Positions 54,142 through 64,000 of a stretch of DNA of 64,000 bases are shown here, piece after piece; position 1 is the stretch's first letter, and every line of letters starts with the position of its first letter. The position numbers and the translations under genes are program-made. Location: assembly GCA_965200895.1 (NCBI GenBank), contig CBDAVM010000001.1, positions 62,001 to 126,000 of the forward strand, written 5' to 3'. Source of the DNA: WTFV01 sp965200895 (GTDB lineage Bacteria; Acidobacteriota; Vicinamibacteria; Vicinamibacterales; UBA8438). The notes beneath the pieces are model-generated. The model saw only the letters and a program-made list of their open reading frames with translations. It did not search any database and was not told the origin of the DNA.

Positions 54142-56601
54142 ATGCACGAGGGAACCCTCCAGGCGCTCGAATTCGATCGGGTCGTGGCCGCGGTCCGCAG
54201 CCTGGCGCTCACGCCGCTGGGAGCCACGGCGCTCGACCGCCTCGCCCCGCAGACCGACGCCGCCCGGGTCGCAGCCGCCCTGTCAGCCACCAGCGAGGGA
54301 GTGGCGTACCTCGACGCGAACGCCCCGTTCGGGCTCGACGCCCCCCCCGATCTGGAGCAGACTGTCGCCGCGCTCGCCGTGGAGGGCCGCGTCGTCGAGC
54401 CGCAGCAGCTCGTGGGGCTGGCCCGCTTCCTGTCCTCGATGGACGCCGTCTGCTCGGCGTTCCGCACGGCCGCCGGCGGCCCCTATCCGCAGCTTGCAGC
54501 CGTCATCGGCGCCGCGCACGCTTTCGAGCGCGAGGTCAACTCCGTTCGCGCCGCGATCGATCCCGAAGGCGAGGTGCTCGACGACGCCACGCCGAAGCTG
54601 CGTGCGCTGCGGGATCGGCTGCGACGGCAACGCAACCGGCTGCGCGGCACGCTCGAGTCGTACCTGCGCGGGCGGGATACGACGAAGTACCTGCAGGAGC
54701 GCGTGGTGACCGAACGGGGGGGGCGGTTCGTGCTGGTCGTCCGCTCGGAGCATCGCGCGGCGATCCCGGGCATCGTGCACGGCAGTTCGGGCAGCGGAGC
54801 GAGCCTGTTTCTGGAGCCGCTGAGCACGGTCGACATCAACAACGACATCGTCGCCATCGAGGAGCTGGAGAGCCAGGAGATCCACCGCATCCTGCTCGGT
54901 CTGGCCAACACGTTCCGGCGCCGCGCCCTTGACCTCCGCCGGACGCTGGCGGCGGCCGAGGAGCTCGACGCCATACAGGCGCGGGCCGGTTTCTCCCGTC
55001 TCGTCGCCGGTGTGGAGCCGCAGCTTGCGACCGATGCGCGAATCGAGTTGCCGGAGGCCAGGCATCCGCTGCTGATCCCCGCCGTGCGCGCTCGCAGCGG
55101 TGACCTGCCGCCTCGGGACGAAGGGGACCCGCGGCCGGCCGGACCGGTGCCCGTCGACCTGCGTATCGCCCCGCCGGTCGGCGCCCTGATCGTGACCGGA
55201 CCCAACACCGGCGGCAAGACCGTGGCCCTCAAGACGGTCGGCCTGCTGGTCCTGATGGCGCAGGCCGGCCTGCACGTGCCGGCCGGACCGGGAGCCTCGC
55301 TGCCCGTGTTGCGATCCGTGTTCGCGGACATCGGGGACGACCAGTCGATCGCCGACAGCCTGTCGACGTTCTCCGGACACATCACGAATATCGTGGCCAT
55401 GGAGAGCGAGCTCGCGCTGCCGGCCCTGGTCCTGCTCGACGAGGTCGGCGCCGGAACGGATCCGGCGGAGGGGGGTGCACTGGGCGCCGCGATCATCGAT
55501 CACTTCCGGCGGCGCGGCGCTCTCGTCGCCGCCACGACCCACGACGAAATGCTGAAGTCGTACGCCTCGACGACGGACGGGGTCGCCTGCGCCGGCTTCG
55601 GCTTCGACCCGGAGACGTACGCGCCGACCTACGCGCTGACCTACGGCTCGCCCGGGCGCAGCCTGGCCCTGGAGATCGCCGCACGCCTGGGTGTTCCCTC
55701 CTCCATCGTCGACGATGCCCGGGGGCGGCGCAACGTCCGCGAGGCGCAACTGGCCGAGCACCTCGCCCGGGTGGAGCGCGATATCGCCGCGGTGGGCGCG
55801 GAACGGAGAGCACTGGAAACCGGCCGCCGGGAACTGGAAGCGGAACGTGCGGCGGTGCAGCAGGCGCGGCAGACGCTCGACGACAGGGAGAAAGCCGCGC
55901 GGCAGCGCCTGCGGGCCGGCGTCGATGCGGAGATCAGGACGGCCAGGGGCGCCGTGGAAGAGATCGTCAGCGACCTGCGCGCCCGGGCCGCAGCACTCGT
56001 CGAACCGGCCGGGAACCGGACTGCGGCCCGCCCCCGGCAGCCGGTCACCACCGGCGCCACGGGCGAGCTGAAGCGCGCGGCGGTGCATGCGCTCGACAAG
56101 GTCCGCGAGCGGTCCGCGTCGCTGCTGCCGGCGCGGGCGGCGCCGGCGGCCCCGGTCACGCCGCCGGTGGTCGGGAGCCGGGTCCGGGTCGAGAGCCTGG
56201 GCCTGGAGGGCACCCTGGTCGCCATCCACGGGGAGGACGCCGAGATCGAAGCTCGGGGCAAGCGTCTGCACGTAGCGGCCGGGAACCTCTGCCCGGTCCA
56301 GGGGGGGGCGGCGGCCGGCGGCGGGGTGACGGTCGCCGTGGCCGCGAACACCGAGGCGCCGCAGGAGCTCAACGTCGTCGGATGCCGCGTGGATGATGCG
56401 CTGTCGCGGGTGGAGAAGTACGTCGACCAGGCGCTGCTCGGCGGCGCGGGACAACTGCGGGTGATCCACGGCCACGGGACCGGGCAGTTGCGCCGCGCCA
56501 TCGCCGGTTTTCTCGACGAGCATCCGCTGGTGGCGAAGTTCGAAGCAGCCGCGCCCGAGCAGGGCGGCCGCGGCGTGACGGTCATCGAGCTGAAGGACTG
56601 A
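54142..56601 (+). CDS. mutS2: MutS2 family ATPase/nuclease
   Basis: MutS2 suppresses recombination or rescues collided ribosomes, depending on the species. The 819-residue protein has no MutS mismatch-reading domain. It opens LQALEFDRVVAAVRSLALTPLG, has Walker A GPNTGGKT (about residue 353) and Walker B LLDEVGAGTDPAEG, a coiled-coil region at about 530-600, and a C-terminal Smr domain with RVIHGHGTGQLRRAI. The ATG has no strong ribosome binding site but fits the family start. The following dnaG begins 7 bp after the stop. Confidence 0.94.
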   Translation: MHEGTLQALEFDRVVAAVRSLALTPLGATALDRLAPQTDAARVAAALSATSEGVAYLDANAPFGLDAPPDLEQTVAALAVEGRVVEPQQLVGLARFLSSMDAVCSAFRTAAGGPYPQLAAVIGAAHAFEREVNSVRAAIDPEGEVLDDATPKLRALRDRLRRQRNRLRGTLESYLRGRDTTKYLQERVVTERGGRFVLVVRSEHRAAIPGIVHGSSGSGASLFLEPLSTVDINNDIVAIEELESQEIHRILLGLANTFRRRALDLRRTLAAAEELDAIQARAGFSRLVAGVEPQLATDARIELPEARHPLLIPAVRARSGDLPPRDEGDPRPAGPVPVDLRIAPPVGALIVTGPNTGGKTVALKTVGLLVLMAQAGLHVPAGPGASLPVLRSVFADIGDDQSIADSLSTFSGHITNIVAMESELALPALVLLDEVGAGTDPAEGGALGAAIIDHFRRRGALVAATTHDEMLKSYASTTDGVACAGFGFDPETYAPTYALTYGSPGRSLALEIAARLGVPSSIVDDARGRRNVREAQLAEHLARVERDIAAVGAERRALETGRRELEAERAAVQQARQTLDDREKAARQRLRAGVDAEIRTARGAVEEIVSDLRARAAALVEPAGNRTAARPRQPVTTGATGELKRAAVHALDKVRERSASLLPARAAPAAPVTPPVVGSRVRVESLGLEGTLVAIHGEDAEIEARGKRLHVAAGNLCPVQGGAAAGGGVTVAVAANTEAPQELNVVGCRVDDALSRVEKYVDQALLGGAGQLRVIHGHGTGQLRRAIAGFLDEHPLVAKFEAAAPEQGGRGVTVIELKD

Positions 56602-56608
56602 AGGCCGC

Positions 56609-58375
56609 ATGCCGCGCTTCGCCCCGGGGTTCATCGACGACCTGAAGGCGCAGGCCGACATCGTCGCGGTGATCCAGGAAGTCGTCCCCCTGAAGCAGGC
56701 CGGCAGCACGTTCAAGGGGCTCTGCCCGTTTCACCGGGAGAAGACGCCCAGCTTCCATGTCAACCGGGAGAAGGGCTTCTTCCACTGCTTCGGCTGTTCG
56801 ACCGGCGGTGACGTCGTCAAGTTCGTCGAGCTCCACGAGAAGCTCAGCTTCCCCGAAGCGGTGCAGTCCCTGGCCCAGCGATTCGGCTTGCGGGTGGCCG
56901 AGTCGGACGACCCGGAACGCGACCGGGAGGCGGTCGCGGAACGAGAGGCCCTGCTCAAGGTCCACGAGCTGTCCGACGCCTACTTCCGCACGCAACTGCG
57001 CGCCGCAACCGGCGCCGCCGCTCGCCGCTACCTCGAGGAGCGGGACCTGCGGCCGGAGACCATCGAACGGCTCGGTCTGGGCTACGCTCCACCCCGGCGA
57101 GACAGTCTGATGCGTCACCTGCTCGACCTGGGGCAGCCCCTCGACCGGCTGCTGAGGAGCGGCCTCGTGACGCAGCGCGACGAGGGACGGCCGTACGACC
57201 GTTTCCGCAACCGGCTGATCATCCCCATCGCGCGCGAGACCGGCTCGGTCATCGCCTTCGGCGGGCGCGCGCTGGCGGCCGATCAGCAGCCGAAGTACCT
57301 CAACTCGCCGGAAACGCCGCTCTACGCGAAGGGGCGGACGCTGTACGGCCTGCACCTGACGAAACAGGCGGTGCGGAAGGTCGGCTACGCGGTTCTCGTC
57401 GAGGGATACTTCGACTTCGCCCAGGCGGTGCAGGCCGGCGTGGAGCCGGTCGTCGCCACGTGCGGCACCGCGCTGACGGACCGCCACGTGCGGCTGCTGC
57501 GACGCTTCTGCTCCCGGACCCTGCTCAGCTTCGATCCCGACTCGGCTGGTGAAGGCGCCGCCGCCCGTTCCGGCGAGCTGCTGCTCGCCCAGGGCTTCCA
57601 GGTCAACGTCGTGCAGCTTCCCCCCGGCGACGATCCGGACGGGTACATCAGACGACACGGCAGCGGCGCCTATGTCGAGCGTCTCCGCACGTCGCGGCCG
57701 TACCTGGACGATCTGCTCGATCGCCACGCGGCCGGGCGGGACTTCTCGCGCGTGCAGGAAAGCCGCGCCCTGCTCGACCGGATGAAGCCGGTGGTGCAGG
57801 CCCTTCGCGATCCCGTCGCCCGCGACCGGTTCATCGATCGGGTCGAACACGTGGCGCGCGTGCGCGAGGGGCTCTTCCGCGCGGAGTCGCTGGCGGGAAC
57901 GAAGCGGCAGCCGTCGGTCGTGGGCTCCGACATCCGCGCCGTACAGACGGCGCTCCTGCCCGCCGAGAAAGGCCTGATCTGGGCGCTGATGCACAAGACC
58001 GCGGCGGCCCAGTCGGTGCTCGCCGACCTGGAACCGGCGGATCTGGAAGGCCTCCGGACAGCCCGCATCCTGCACACCGCCCGATCGCTCGCGACGGTGC
58101 CTGCTGCGGGGGCGCCGGAGACGCTCCGCGAGCGTCTGGAGGCGGAGGACGCCCGACTGTTGTCGACGATCGAGCAGGAGGCGGTGGCCGCAGCCGACGT
58201 CGAAGACTGCGGGATCGAATTGCGGAAACGGCGGTACAACCGCGAGCGGGAGGACCTCCAGGAGGAGATCGACCGCCGGCAGCAGGACGGCTCGCACGAC
58301 GCTCTGCGCGAGATCGACGACCTGTGGGCGCGCAAGAAGCACCTTCTGAAGCGCATCGAAGAGCTGGCGGGATGA
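56609..58375 (+). CDS. dnaG: DNA primase DnaG
   Basis: DnaG makes the RNA primers for DNA replication. The 588-residue protein has the CHC2 zinc finger (Cys39, His42, Cys60, Cys63 in CPFHREKTPSFH and HCFGC), the catalytic core with RFRNRLIIPI and FGGRALAADQQPKYLNSPET, and a TOPRIM domain with LVEGYFDFAQA and SFDPDSAG. The C-terminal helicase-interaction region is helical. It forms the classic block with rpoD, 169 bp upstream of it; that gap contains a TATACAAT -10-like sequence (58452-58459). Confidence 0.95.
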   Translation: MPRFAPGFIDDLKAQADIVAVIQEVVPLKQAGSTFKGLCPFHREKTPSFHVNREKGFFHCFGCSTGGDVVKFVELHEKLSFPEAVQSLAQRFGLRVAESDDPERDREAVAEREALLKVHELSDAYFRTQLRAATGAAARRYLEERDLRPETIERLGLGYAPPRRDSLMRHLLDLGQPLDRLLRSGLVTQRDEGRPYDRFRNRLIIPIARETGSVIAFGGRALAADQQPKYLNSPETPLYAKGRTLYGLHLTKQAVRKVGYAVLVEGYFDFAQAVQAGVEPVVATCGTALTDRHVRLLRRFCSRTLLSFDPDSAGEGAAARSGELLLAQGFQVNVVQLPPGDDPDGYIRRHGSGAYVERLRTSRPYLDDLLDRHAAGRDFSRVQESRALLDRMKPVVQALRDPVARDRFIDRVEHVARVREGLFRAESLAGTKRQPSVVGSDIRAVQTALLPAEKGLIWALMHKTAAAQSVLADLEPADLEGLRTARILHTARSLATVPAAGAPETLRERLEAEDARLLSTIEQEAVAAADVEDCGIELRKRRYNREREDLQEEIDRRQQDGSHDALREIDDLWARKKHLLKRIEELAG

Positions 58376-58544
58376 CAGCCTGCGGTCGCGCGGCCTGTTG
58401 CAGGCGGGATCCGGCGGCGCCGAGCACGATGAGCACGATGGAGCGCCGCCATATACAATCTCCACCGTGGCGCGCCCCAGGGCGGCGAAGTCTCCACGCG
58501 GCGCGTTGATCCGCAACGGCAAGCCGACCGCTCGAGGTGACGGG

Positions 58545-60251
<1,707 letters not shown>

Positions 60252-60262
60252 TGCCCGTCCGG

Positions 60263-60338
60263 GGGCCCATAGCTCAGCGGTCAGAGCCGCCGGCTCATAA
60301 CCGGCTTGTCCCAGGTTCGAATCCTGGTGGGCCCACCA
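60263..60338 (+). tRNA. tRNA with CAU anticodon (Met elongator or Ile2)
   Basis: The 76-base cloverleaf has acceptor arms GGGCCCA and TGGGCCC followed by ACCA, D-stem GCTC/GAGC, anticodon stem GCCGG/CCGGC with loop CTCATAA, and T-arm CCAGG-TTCGAAT-CCTGG. The CCA end is encoded. The anticodon CAU is read as elongator methionine unless C34 is modified to lysidine, which would make it isoleucine-2. Sequence alone does not decide. It lies 11 bp after rpoD. Confidence 0.93.
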
Positions 60339-60385
60339 CCCATCTCGTGCGCACGGCGGAACCGCCGCGCGCCCACAGAGACCAG

Positions 60386-60410
60386 GCCCCGCCCGCGCGC
60401 GGGGCTTTTT
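60386..60410 (+). terminator. rho-independent terminator after the tRNA
   Basis: GCCCCGC (60386-60392), a six-base loop, GCGGGGC (60399-60405) and TTTTT (60406-60410) form a textbook terminator. It would end transcription from rpoD and the tRNA just before the zinc-ribbon gene. Confidence 0.85.
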
Positions 60411-60422
60411 CCTGCCTGATCC

Positions 60423-61157
60423 ATGCTTCCTGAACTTGAACGACTGATTCGCCTGCAGGAACTCGAGACCACCGTCGACAGGGCCAGACAAGCCATCGAA
60501 GCCTTTCCCGCACGACGGGACGCCCTGGCGGCGCGGCTGGCCGAGCACACCGGTCGGCTCGAGGACGCCGAGCAGAGGCTTGCGGGACACAAGACGGCTC
60601 GCCGGGGGCTGGAGAAGGATCTCGCCGCGGCCCAGGGCCGCCTGGCGCGGTTCAAGGAACAGTTGATGGCGGTCAAGACCAACAAGGAGTACCACGCCGT
60701 CCAGTCGGAGATCGCCAGCGCCAGTGACGAGATCCGGCGCCTCGAGGATCTCGTGCTCGAGGGCATGCTCGAAGCCGACGAGTTGGCGGCCGACATCGAC
60801 ACCGCACGCCAGGCCCTGGTCGATGAGCAGGCCGCGGTCGGGGAGGAACAACGCCAGCTCGAACAGGAACGCGACTCGTTCCAGGCGCAGGTGGAGCACC
60901 ACGCCAGAGACCGGGCAACGCTGGTAGCCGACCTCACGCCCCGCCTGCTGAAAATGTTCGATACCCTGCTTCGCGGGCGCAAGCGCGTCGCGGTCAGCGC
61001 GGTGCGCGACGGACTCTGCAGGTCCTGCCAGGTGAGGCTTCGGCCGCAACTGTACAACGAGGTGCGACTGAACCGGACGTTGATTCGGTGTGAGAGCTGC
61101 CAGCGCATCCTCTATCACGCGGCCGAAGCGGGCGCCTCCCCGCCGCCGTCGCCATGA
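60423..61157 (+). CDS. coiled-coil protein with C4 zinc ribbon (DUF164/zf-RING_7)
   Basis: This 244-residue protein has a long antiparallel coiled coil (about 1-180) with the family stretch FKEQLMAVKTNKEYHAVQSE, and a C-terminal zinc ribbon with CRSCQVRLRPQLYNEV and CESCQRILY. This widespread family (Cdsz/YbgI-neighbour proteins) has no settled function; links to nucleic acids or secretion have been proposed. The ATG at 60423 follows the terminator by 12 bases. The stop is 28 bp before the RNase H-AcpS gene. Confidence 0.88.
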   Translation: MLPELERLIRLQELETTVDRARQAIEAFPARRDALAARLAEHTGRLEDAEQRLAGHKTARRGLEKDLAAAQGRLARFKEQLMAVKTNKEYHAVQSEIASASDEIRRLEDLVLEGMLEADELAADIDTARQALVDEQAAVGEEQRQLEQERDSFQAQVEHHARDRATLVADLTPRLLKMFDTLLRGRKRVAVSAVRDGLCRSCQVRLRPQLYNEVRLNRTLIRCESCQRILYHAAEAGASPPPSP

Positions 61158-61185
61158 CCGGCGGCGGACGGGACCCGGTGCCGGA

Positions 61186-62055
61186 ATGACGGGCGTAATC
61201 GCCTACATCGACGGTGGGTCGCGCGGCAACCCCGGTCCGGCCGGCTACGGCGTCAGCGTCGAGGATGCGGACGGCCGGGTCCTCCAGGAACTGCGGGGCT
61301 CCATCGGCATCGCCACCAACAACGCGGCGGAGTACCGCGGACTGATCGCGGCGCTGGAGTATCTGGAGGCGGTCGGATGCCGCGCGGCGGTGGTTCGCTC
61401 CGACTCGCAACTGTTGACGCGCCAGATGCGCGGCGAGTACCGCGTGCGGCACCCCGAGCTCGCGACCCTGCACGCCCGGGCCGACGAACTCGCGGCCCGG
61501 TTGGAGCGCGTCCGGTTCGAGCACGTGCCACGCGAAAGGAACCGGCGGGCCGACGCCCTGGCCAACTCGGCGATGGACGAGGCGGCCGGGCGCGGCGAGC
61601 ATTCGACCGACACGGCTGCTCCCGCTGCGCGGAAACCCGCGCTACGTCCCCTGATCGCGACCGCAACCCGCGGCGACATCGTCATCGGCATCGGCATCGA
61701 CATCGAGGAGGTCGCTCGCGTGGAAGACCTCGTGGCCCGCTATGGTGATCGCTTCATCGGGCGCATCTTCACCGGCGGCGAGGCCGCCTACTGTCTCCGC
61801 CGCCGGATACCGGCGCAGCACTTCGCCGTCCGCTTCTCCGCCAAGGAGGCCGCGATGAAGGCGCTCGGCACGGGACGGGCGCGCGGCGTGCTCTGGCGCG
61901 ACGTGGAGGTGGTCAGAAGCGGCGGACCGCCGCAACTGCAGTTGCACGGCGGAGCGCGCCGTCGTTTCGAGGCGCTCGGTGCAACCGGCGCGCTGCTCAC
62001 GATGACGCACTCGCGCCAACTGGCCATCGCGCAGGTGACGCTGTTGGGCCGTTGA
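61186..62055 (+). CDS. fusion of RNase HI-like domain and holo-ACP synthase
   Basis: The 289-residue open frame joins two enzymes. Residues 1 to about 130 are an RNase H fold with AYIDGGSRGNPGPAGYG (first Asp), NNAAEYRG (Glu), VRSDSQLL (Asp) and RRADALAN (Asp). After a 35-residue Ala-rich linker, residues about 165-289 are AcpS, the phosphopantetheinyl transferase: IGIGIDIEEVARVE (metal-binding Asp), FTGGEAAYC and VRFSAKEAAMKALG (Glu). No ATG, GTG or TTG lies at the normal AcpS start, so separate translation is unlikely. Confidence 0.85.
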   Translation: MTGVIAYIDGGSRGNPGPAGYGVSVEDADGRVLQELRGSIGIATNNAAEYRGLIAALEYLEAVGCRAAVVRSDSQLLTRQMRGEYRVRHPELATLHARADELAARLERVRFEHVPRERNRRADALANSAMDEAAGRGEHSTDTAAPAARKPALRPLIATATRGDIVIGIGIDIEEVARVEDLVARYGDRFIGRIFTGGEAAYCLRRRIPAQHFAVRFSAKEAAMKALGTGRARGVLWRDVEVVRSGGPPQLQLHGGARRRFEALGATGALLTMTHSRQLAIAQVTLLGR

Positions 62056-62071
62056 CCCCCGTCTCCGCCGG

Positions 62072-63343
62072 CTACCCGCCCGGCGTGCGCAGAAACGCCG
62101 GCAGGGACGTCGGTTCGGGCTCGGCGTCGGAATCTTCGGCCGAAGCGGCGCCGTCCATGCCTTCCACGTCGATCGGTTCGACCGGCGTGGAGAACTCGAT
62201 CGTGGTTCGCCGGGACATCGTGATGCCGCTGGCGGCCGCCACCGCCACCGGTGCGGTTTCCTCCTGTCGCTGGTCGACGAAGTTCTGCAGTTCGATCGGG
62301 GTGTCGGACGTGGATGCGGCGACCCGACGCCCCCCCGATCCCTCGAAGTCGGTTGCAATGACGGTGATCTTGACCTTCCCGTCCATGGTCGGATCGACCA
62401 CCGCGCCGAAGATGATGTTGGCGTCCTCGTGCGCCGCCTCATGGATGATGGTCGTCGCCTGGCTGACCTCCAGCATGGACAGGTCGGAGCCACCCGTGAT
62501 GTTGATGATGACTCCCCGCGCACCCTCGACCTGGGCTTCCTCGATCAGCGGACTCGCGATGGCCCGGTTCGCCGCCTCGACGCTGCGGTCCTTGCCCTCG
62601 CCGTAGCCCGTACCCATGATGGCCATCCCCATGCCCGACATGACCGTCTTCACGTCGGCGAAGTCGAGATTGATCATGCCGGGCACCAGAATGAGGTCGG
62701 AGATGCCGCGGATGGCCTGGTGCAGGACGTCATCGGCAAGCAGGAACGCGTCGGTCAGACTCGTCGTCTGCTCGATGTGTCCCAACAGGCGCTCGTTGGG
62801 AATGGCGATGACCGTGTCCACGGACGCACGGAGCTCGTCCAGACCCCGCTCGGCCTGTACGGCTCTGCGTTTCCCCTCGAACCGGAACGGCTTGGTGACG
62901 ACCGCAATCGTCAGCGCGCCGAGTTCGCTCGCGAGCGACGCAACGACCGGGGCGGCTCCGGTGCCTGTCCCGCCCCCCAGGCCGGCCGTCACGAATACCA
63001 TGTCGGCGCCGCTGAGCGCGCTGATGAGCTGCTCGGTGTCCTCGAGGGCGGCGTGGCGGCCGACGTTGGGGTCCGCACCGGCGCCGAGACCTCTCGTCAC
63101 CTTGGCGCCGATCTGCAGTCGGATGGGCGCCCCGTTCTGGGCCAGCGCCTGGGCATCCGTGTTGGCCACGATGAAGTCGACGCCTCTGACCCCTCCGGCC
63201 ACCATGCGACCGACCGCATTGCTCCCACCGCCGCCGACACCGATGACCTTGATCCGAGCGCCGGTCCGAATCGTGTCCTCGAGCGTGAGTCGGAGATCCC
63301 CGTCCGACGCCGACTCGGACCGGATGCTGCCGCTTTCCTCCAT
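62072..63343 (-). CDS. ftsZ: cell division protein FtsZ
   Basis: FtsZ is the tubulin-like GTPase that forms the division ring. The 423-residue protein has IKVIGVGGGGSNAV, the GTP-binding signature GLGGGTGTGAAP and the catalytic T7 loop NLDFADVKTVM. A variable linker follows, ending in the conserved C-terminal peptide region (SLPAFLRTPG). ATG 63343 is behind AAGGAGGA. It follows ftsA after 17 bp and converges on the RNase H-AcpS gene. Confidence 0.95.
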   Translation of the reverse strand: MEESGSIRSESASDGDLRLTLEDTIRTGARIKVIGVGGGGSNAVGRMVAGGVRGVDFIVANTDAQALAQNGAPIRLQIGAKVTRGLGAGADPNVGRHAALEDTEQLISALSGADMVFVTAGLGGGTGTGAAPVVASLASELGALTIAVVTKPFRFEGKRRAVQAERGLDELRASVDTVIAIPNERLLGHIEQTTSLTDAFLLADDVLHQAIRGISDLILVPGMINLDFADVKTVMSGMGMAIMGTGYGEGKDRSVEAANRAIASPLIEEAQVEGARGVIINITGGSDLSMLEVSQATTIIHEAAHEDANIIFGAVVDPTMDGKVKITVIATDFEGSGGRRVAASTSDTPIELQNFVDQRQEETAPVAVAAASGITMSRRTTIEFSTPVEPIDVEGMDGAASAEDSDAEPEPTSLPAFLRTPGG

Positions 63344-63360
63344 GCCATCCTCCTTCGCCG

Positions 63361-64000
63361 CTACAGGAACTCCTTGAACAGGAACCGCAACCGACCGGCC
63401 AACCTGCTCAGGGCGCCACCGGACAACTGATCCTGCTCGGACATCTGGCGCCGGTTGGCGTACATGATCAATCCGACCGCCGTCGCGAACGCGGGATCGT
63501 TGACGTGATCCGTCAATCCGCCCACGCCGACCGGGCAACCGCGGCGAATCGGCAGATCGAATATCTGGTCGGCGATCTCCGGCATGCCGTCGAGCATGGA
63601 GCCGCCGCCGGTCAGCACCATGCCGGAATGCAGGGAACGCTCGTAACCGCGATGCTGAATCTCGTCCCAGAGCTGGTGGAAGATTTCCTCGGCGCGCGGC
63701 TGCAGGACGTCGGCCAGAATGCGGCGTGACATGATCCGCGGCTGGCGCCCGCCGACGCTGGCGATCTCGACCGTCTGCTCCTCGTCCACCAGAGCGGTCA
63801 GCGCGCATCCGCTGCGCCGTTTCGTTTTCTCGGCCTGCGGAATCGGGGTGCGCAGACCGACGGCGATGTCGTTGGTGAAGTGATCGCCGCCGAGCGCAAT
63901 CGCGCCGGTGTGCCAGAGCCTGCCGCGCTCGAATACCGCGAAGTCGGTGGTGCCGCCGCCGATGTCCACCAGCGCCACCCCGAGCTCCTTTTCGTCCGCC
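63361..64000 (-). CDS. ftsA: cell division protein FtsA, C-terminal part (5' end outside window)
   Basis: FtsA is the actin-like protein that ties FtsZ to the membrane. The visible 213 residues include the ATPase segment ALVDIGGGTTDFAVF, GGDHFTNDIAVGLRTP, LTGGGSMLDGMPEIA and ARATGL-like FATAVGLIMYANR. The very end, RLAGRLRFLFKEFL, is the amphipathic membrane-targeting helix. The start lies past base 64000. Order ftsA-ftsZ is the usual division cluster. Confidence 0.93.
   Translation of the reverse strand, partial: ADEKELGVALVDIGGGTTDFAVFERGRLWHTGAIALGGDHFTNDIAVGLRTPIPQAEKTKRRSGCALTALVDEEQTVEIASVGGRQPRIMSRRILADVLQPRAEEIFHQLWDEIQHRGYERSLHSGMVLTGGGSMLDGMPEIADQIFDLPIRRGCPVGVGGLTDHVNDPAFATAVGLIMYANRRQMSEQDQLSGGALSRLAGRLRFLFKEFL

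Noticed and set aside
54283..58522. Long minus-strand open frames opposite mutS2 and dnaG
   Set aside because: They are antisense to well-supported genes and have low-complexity Arg-rich translations.

Overview
The window is a high-GC Gram-negative chromosome segment. Housekeeping genes sit at both ends: cytochrome c maturation plus aroK on the left, and larB, mutS2, dnaG, rpoD, an RNase H-AcpS fusion, ftsZ and ftsA on the right. A defence and mobile-element region lies between them. Gene content and protein style (CcmE of the CxxxY type, caspase/DUF4384 proteins, an efflux adaptor beginning MDIDRPDLAR) resemble Acidobacteriota, perhaps Vicinamibacteria. That taxonomy is inference only.

Layout. 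1-8.1 kb: aroK end converging on a nine-gene minus-strand ccm operon (ccmE, a ccmF-ccmH fusion, a zinc-ribbon membrane protein, a coiled-coil membrane protein, ccmA, ccmB, ccmC, a ccmD-like gene and a small membrane protein). 8.2-9.6 kb: gene debris (frameshifted efflux adaptor, coiled-coil fragment, nuclease remnant). 9.6-19.4 kb: a plus-strand type III-B CRISPR-Cas module, cmr1 to cmr6, flanked by two CARF-HEPN effector nucleases; cmr2/cas10 carries a frameshift. 19.8-27.7 kb: a minus-strand type I-G (formerly I-U) module, cas3-csx17-csb1-csb2; csb2 carries an in-frame amber codon. 27.9-28.6 kb: a vapBC pair with a perfect 36-bp operator. 28.8-30.8 kb: cas4-cas1 fusion and cas2. 31.0-41.4 kb: a giant CRISPR array of 112 repeats by hand count, whose next-to-last spacer is split by an IS21-family element. 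41.4-44.7 kb: immA/DUF4411 remnants, a coiled-coil membrane protein, and an IS carrying a DruA-like/IS4 transposase. 44.7-51.5 kb: a rearranged DUF4384, caspase, LRR-FN3 and citrate synthase region containing a ~1 kb segmental duplication. 51.6-64 kb: a glycosyltransferase and the conserved housekeeping block with one CAU tRNA.

Functionally, the Cas4-Cas1/Cas2 genes and the adjacent leader imply that new spacers enter at the low-coordinate end of the array. The type I-G proteins (Csb2 as Cas5-Cas6, Csb1 as Cas7, Csx17 as Cas8, Cas3) should process and use those crRNAs against DNA. The Cmr complex, if its Cas10 is repaired or recoded, would detect RNA and make cyclic oligoadenylate for the two CARF-HEPN RNases. 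Neither cas6 nor cas1/cas2 accompanies the Cmr genes, so they either borrow the I-G crRNAs or use a separate array. Three additional two-copy direct repeats (periods 72, 74 and 75 bp, all different from the main repeat) lie at the borders of the cas modules. They are the most unusual signal in the window.
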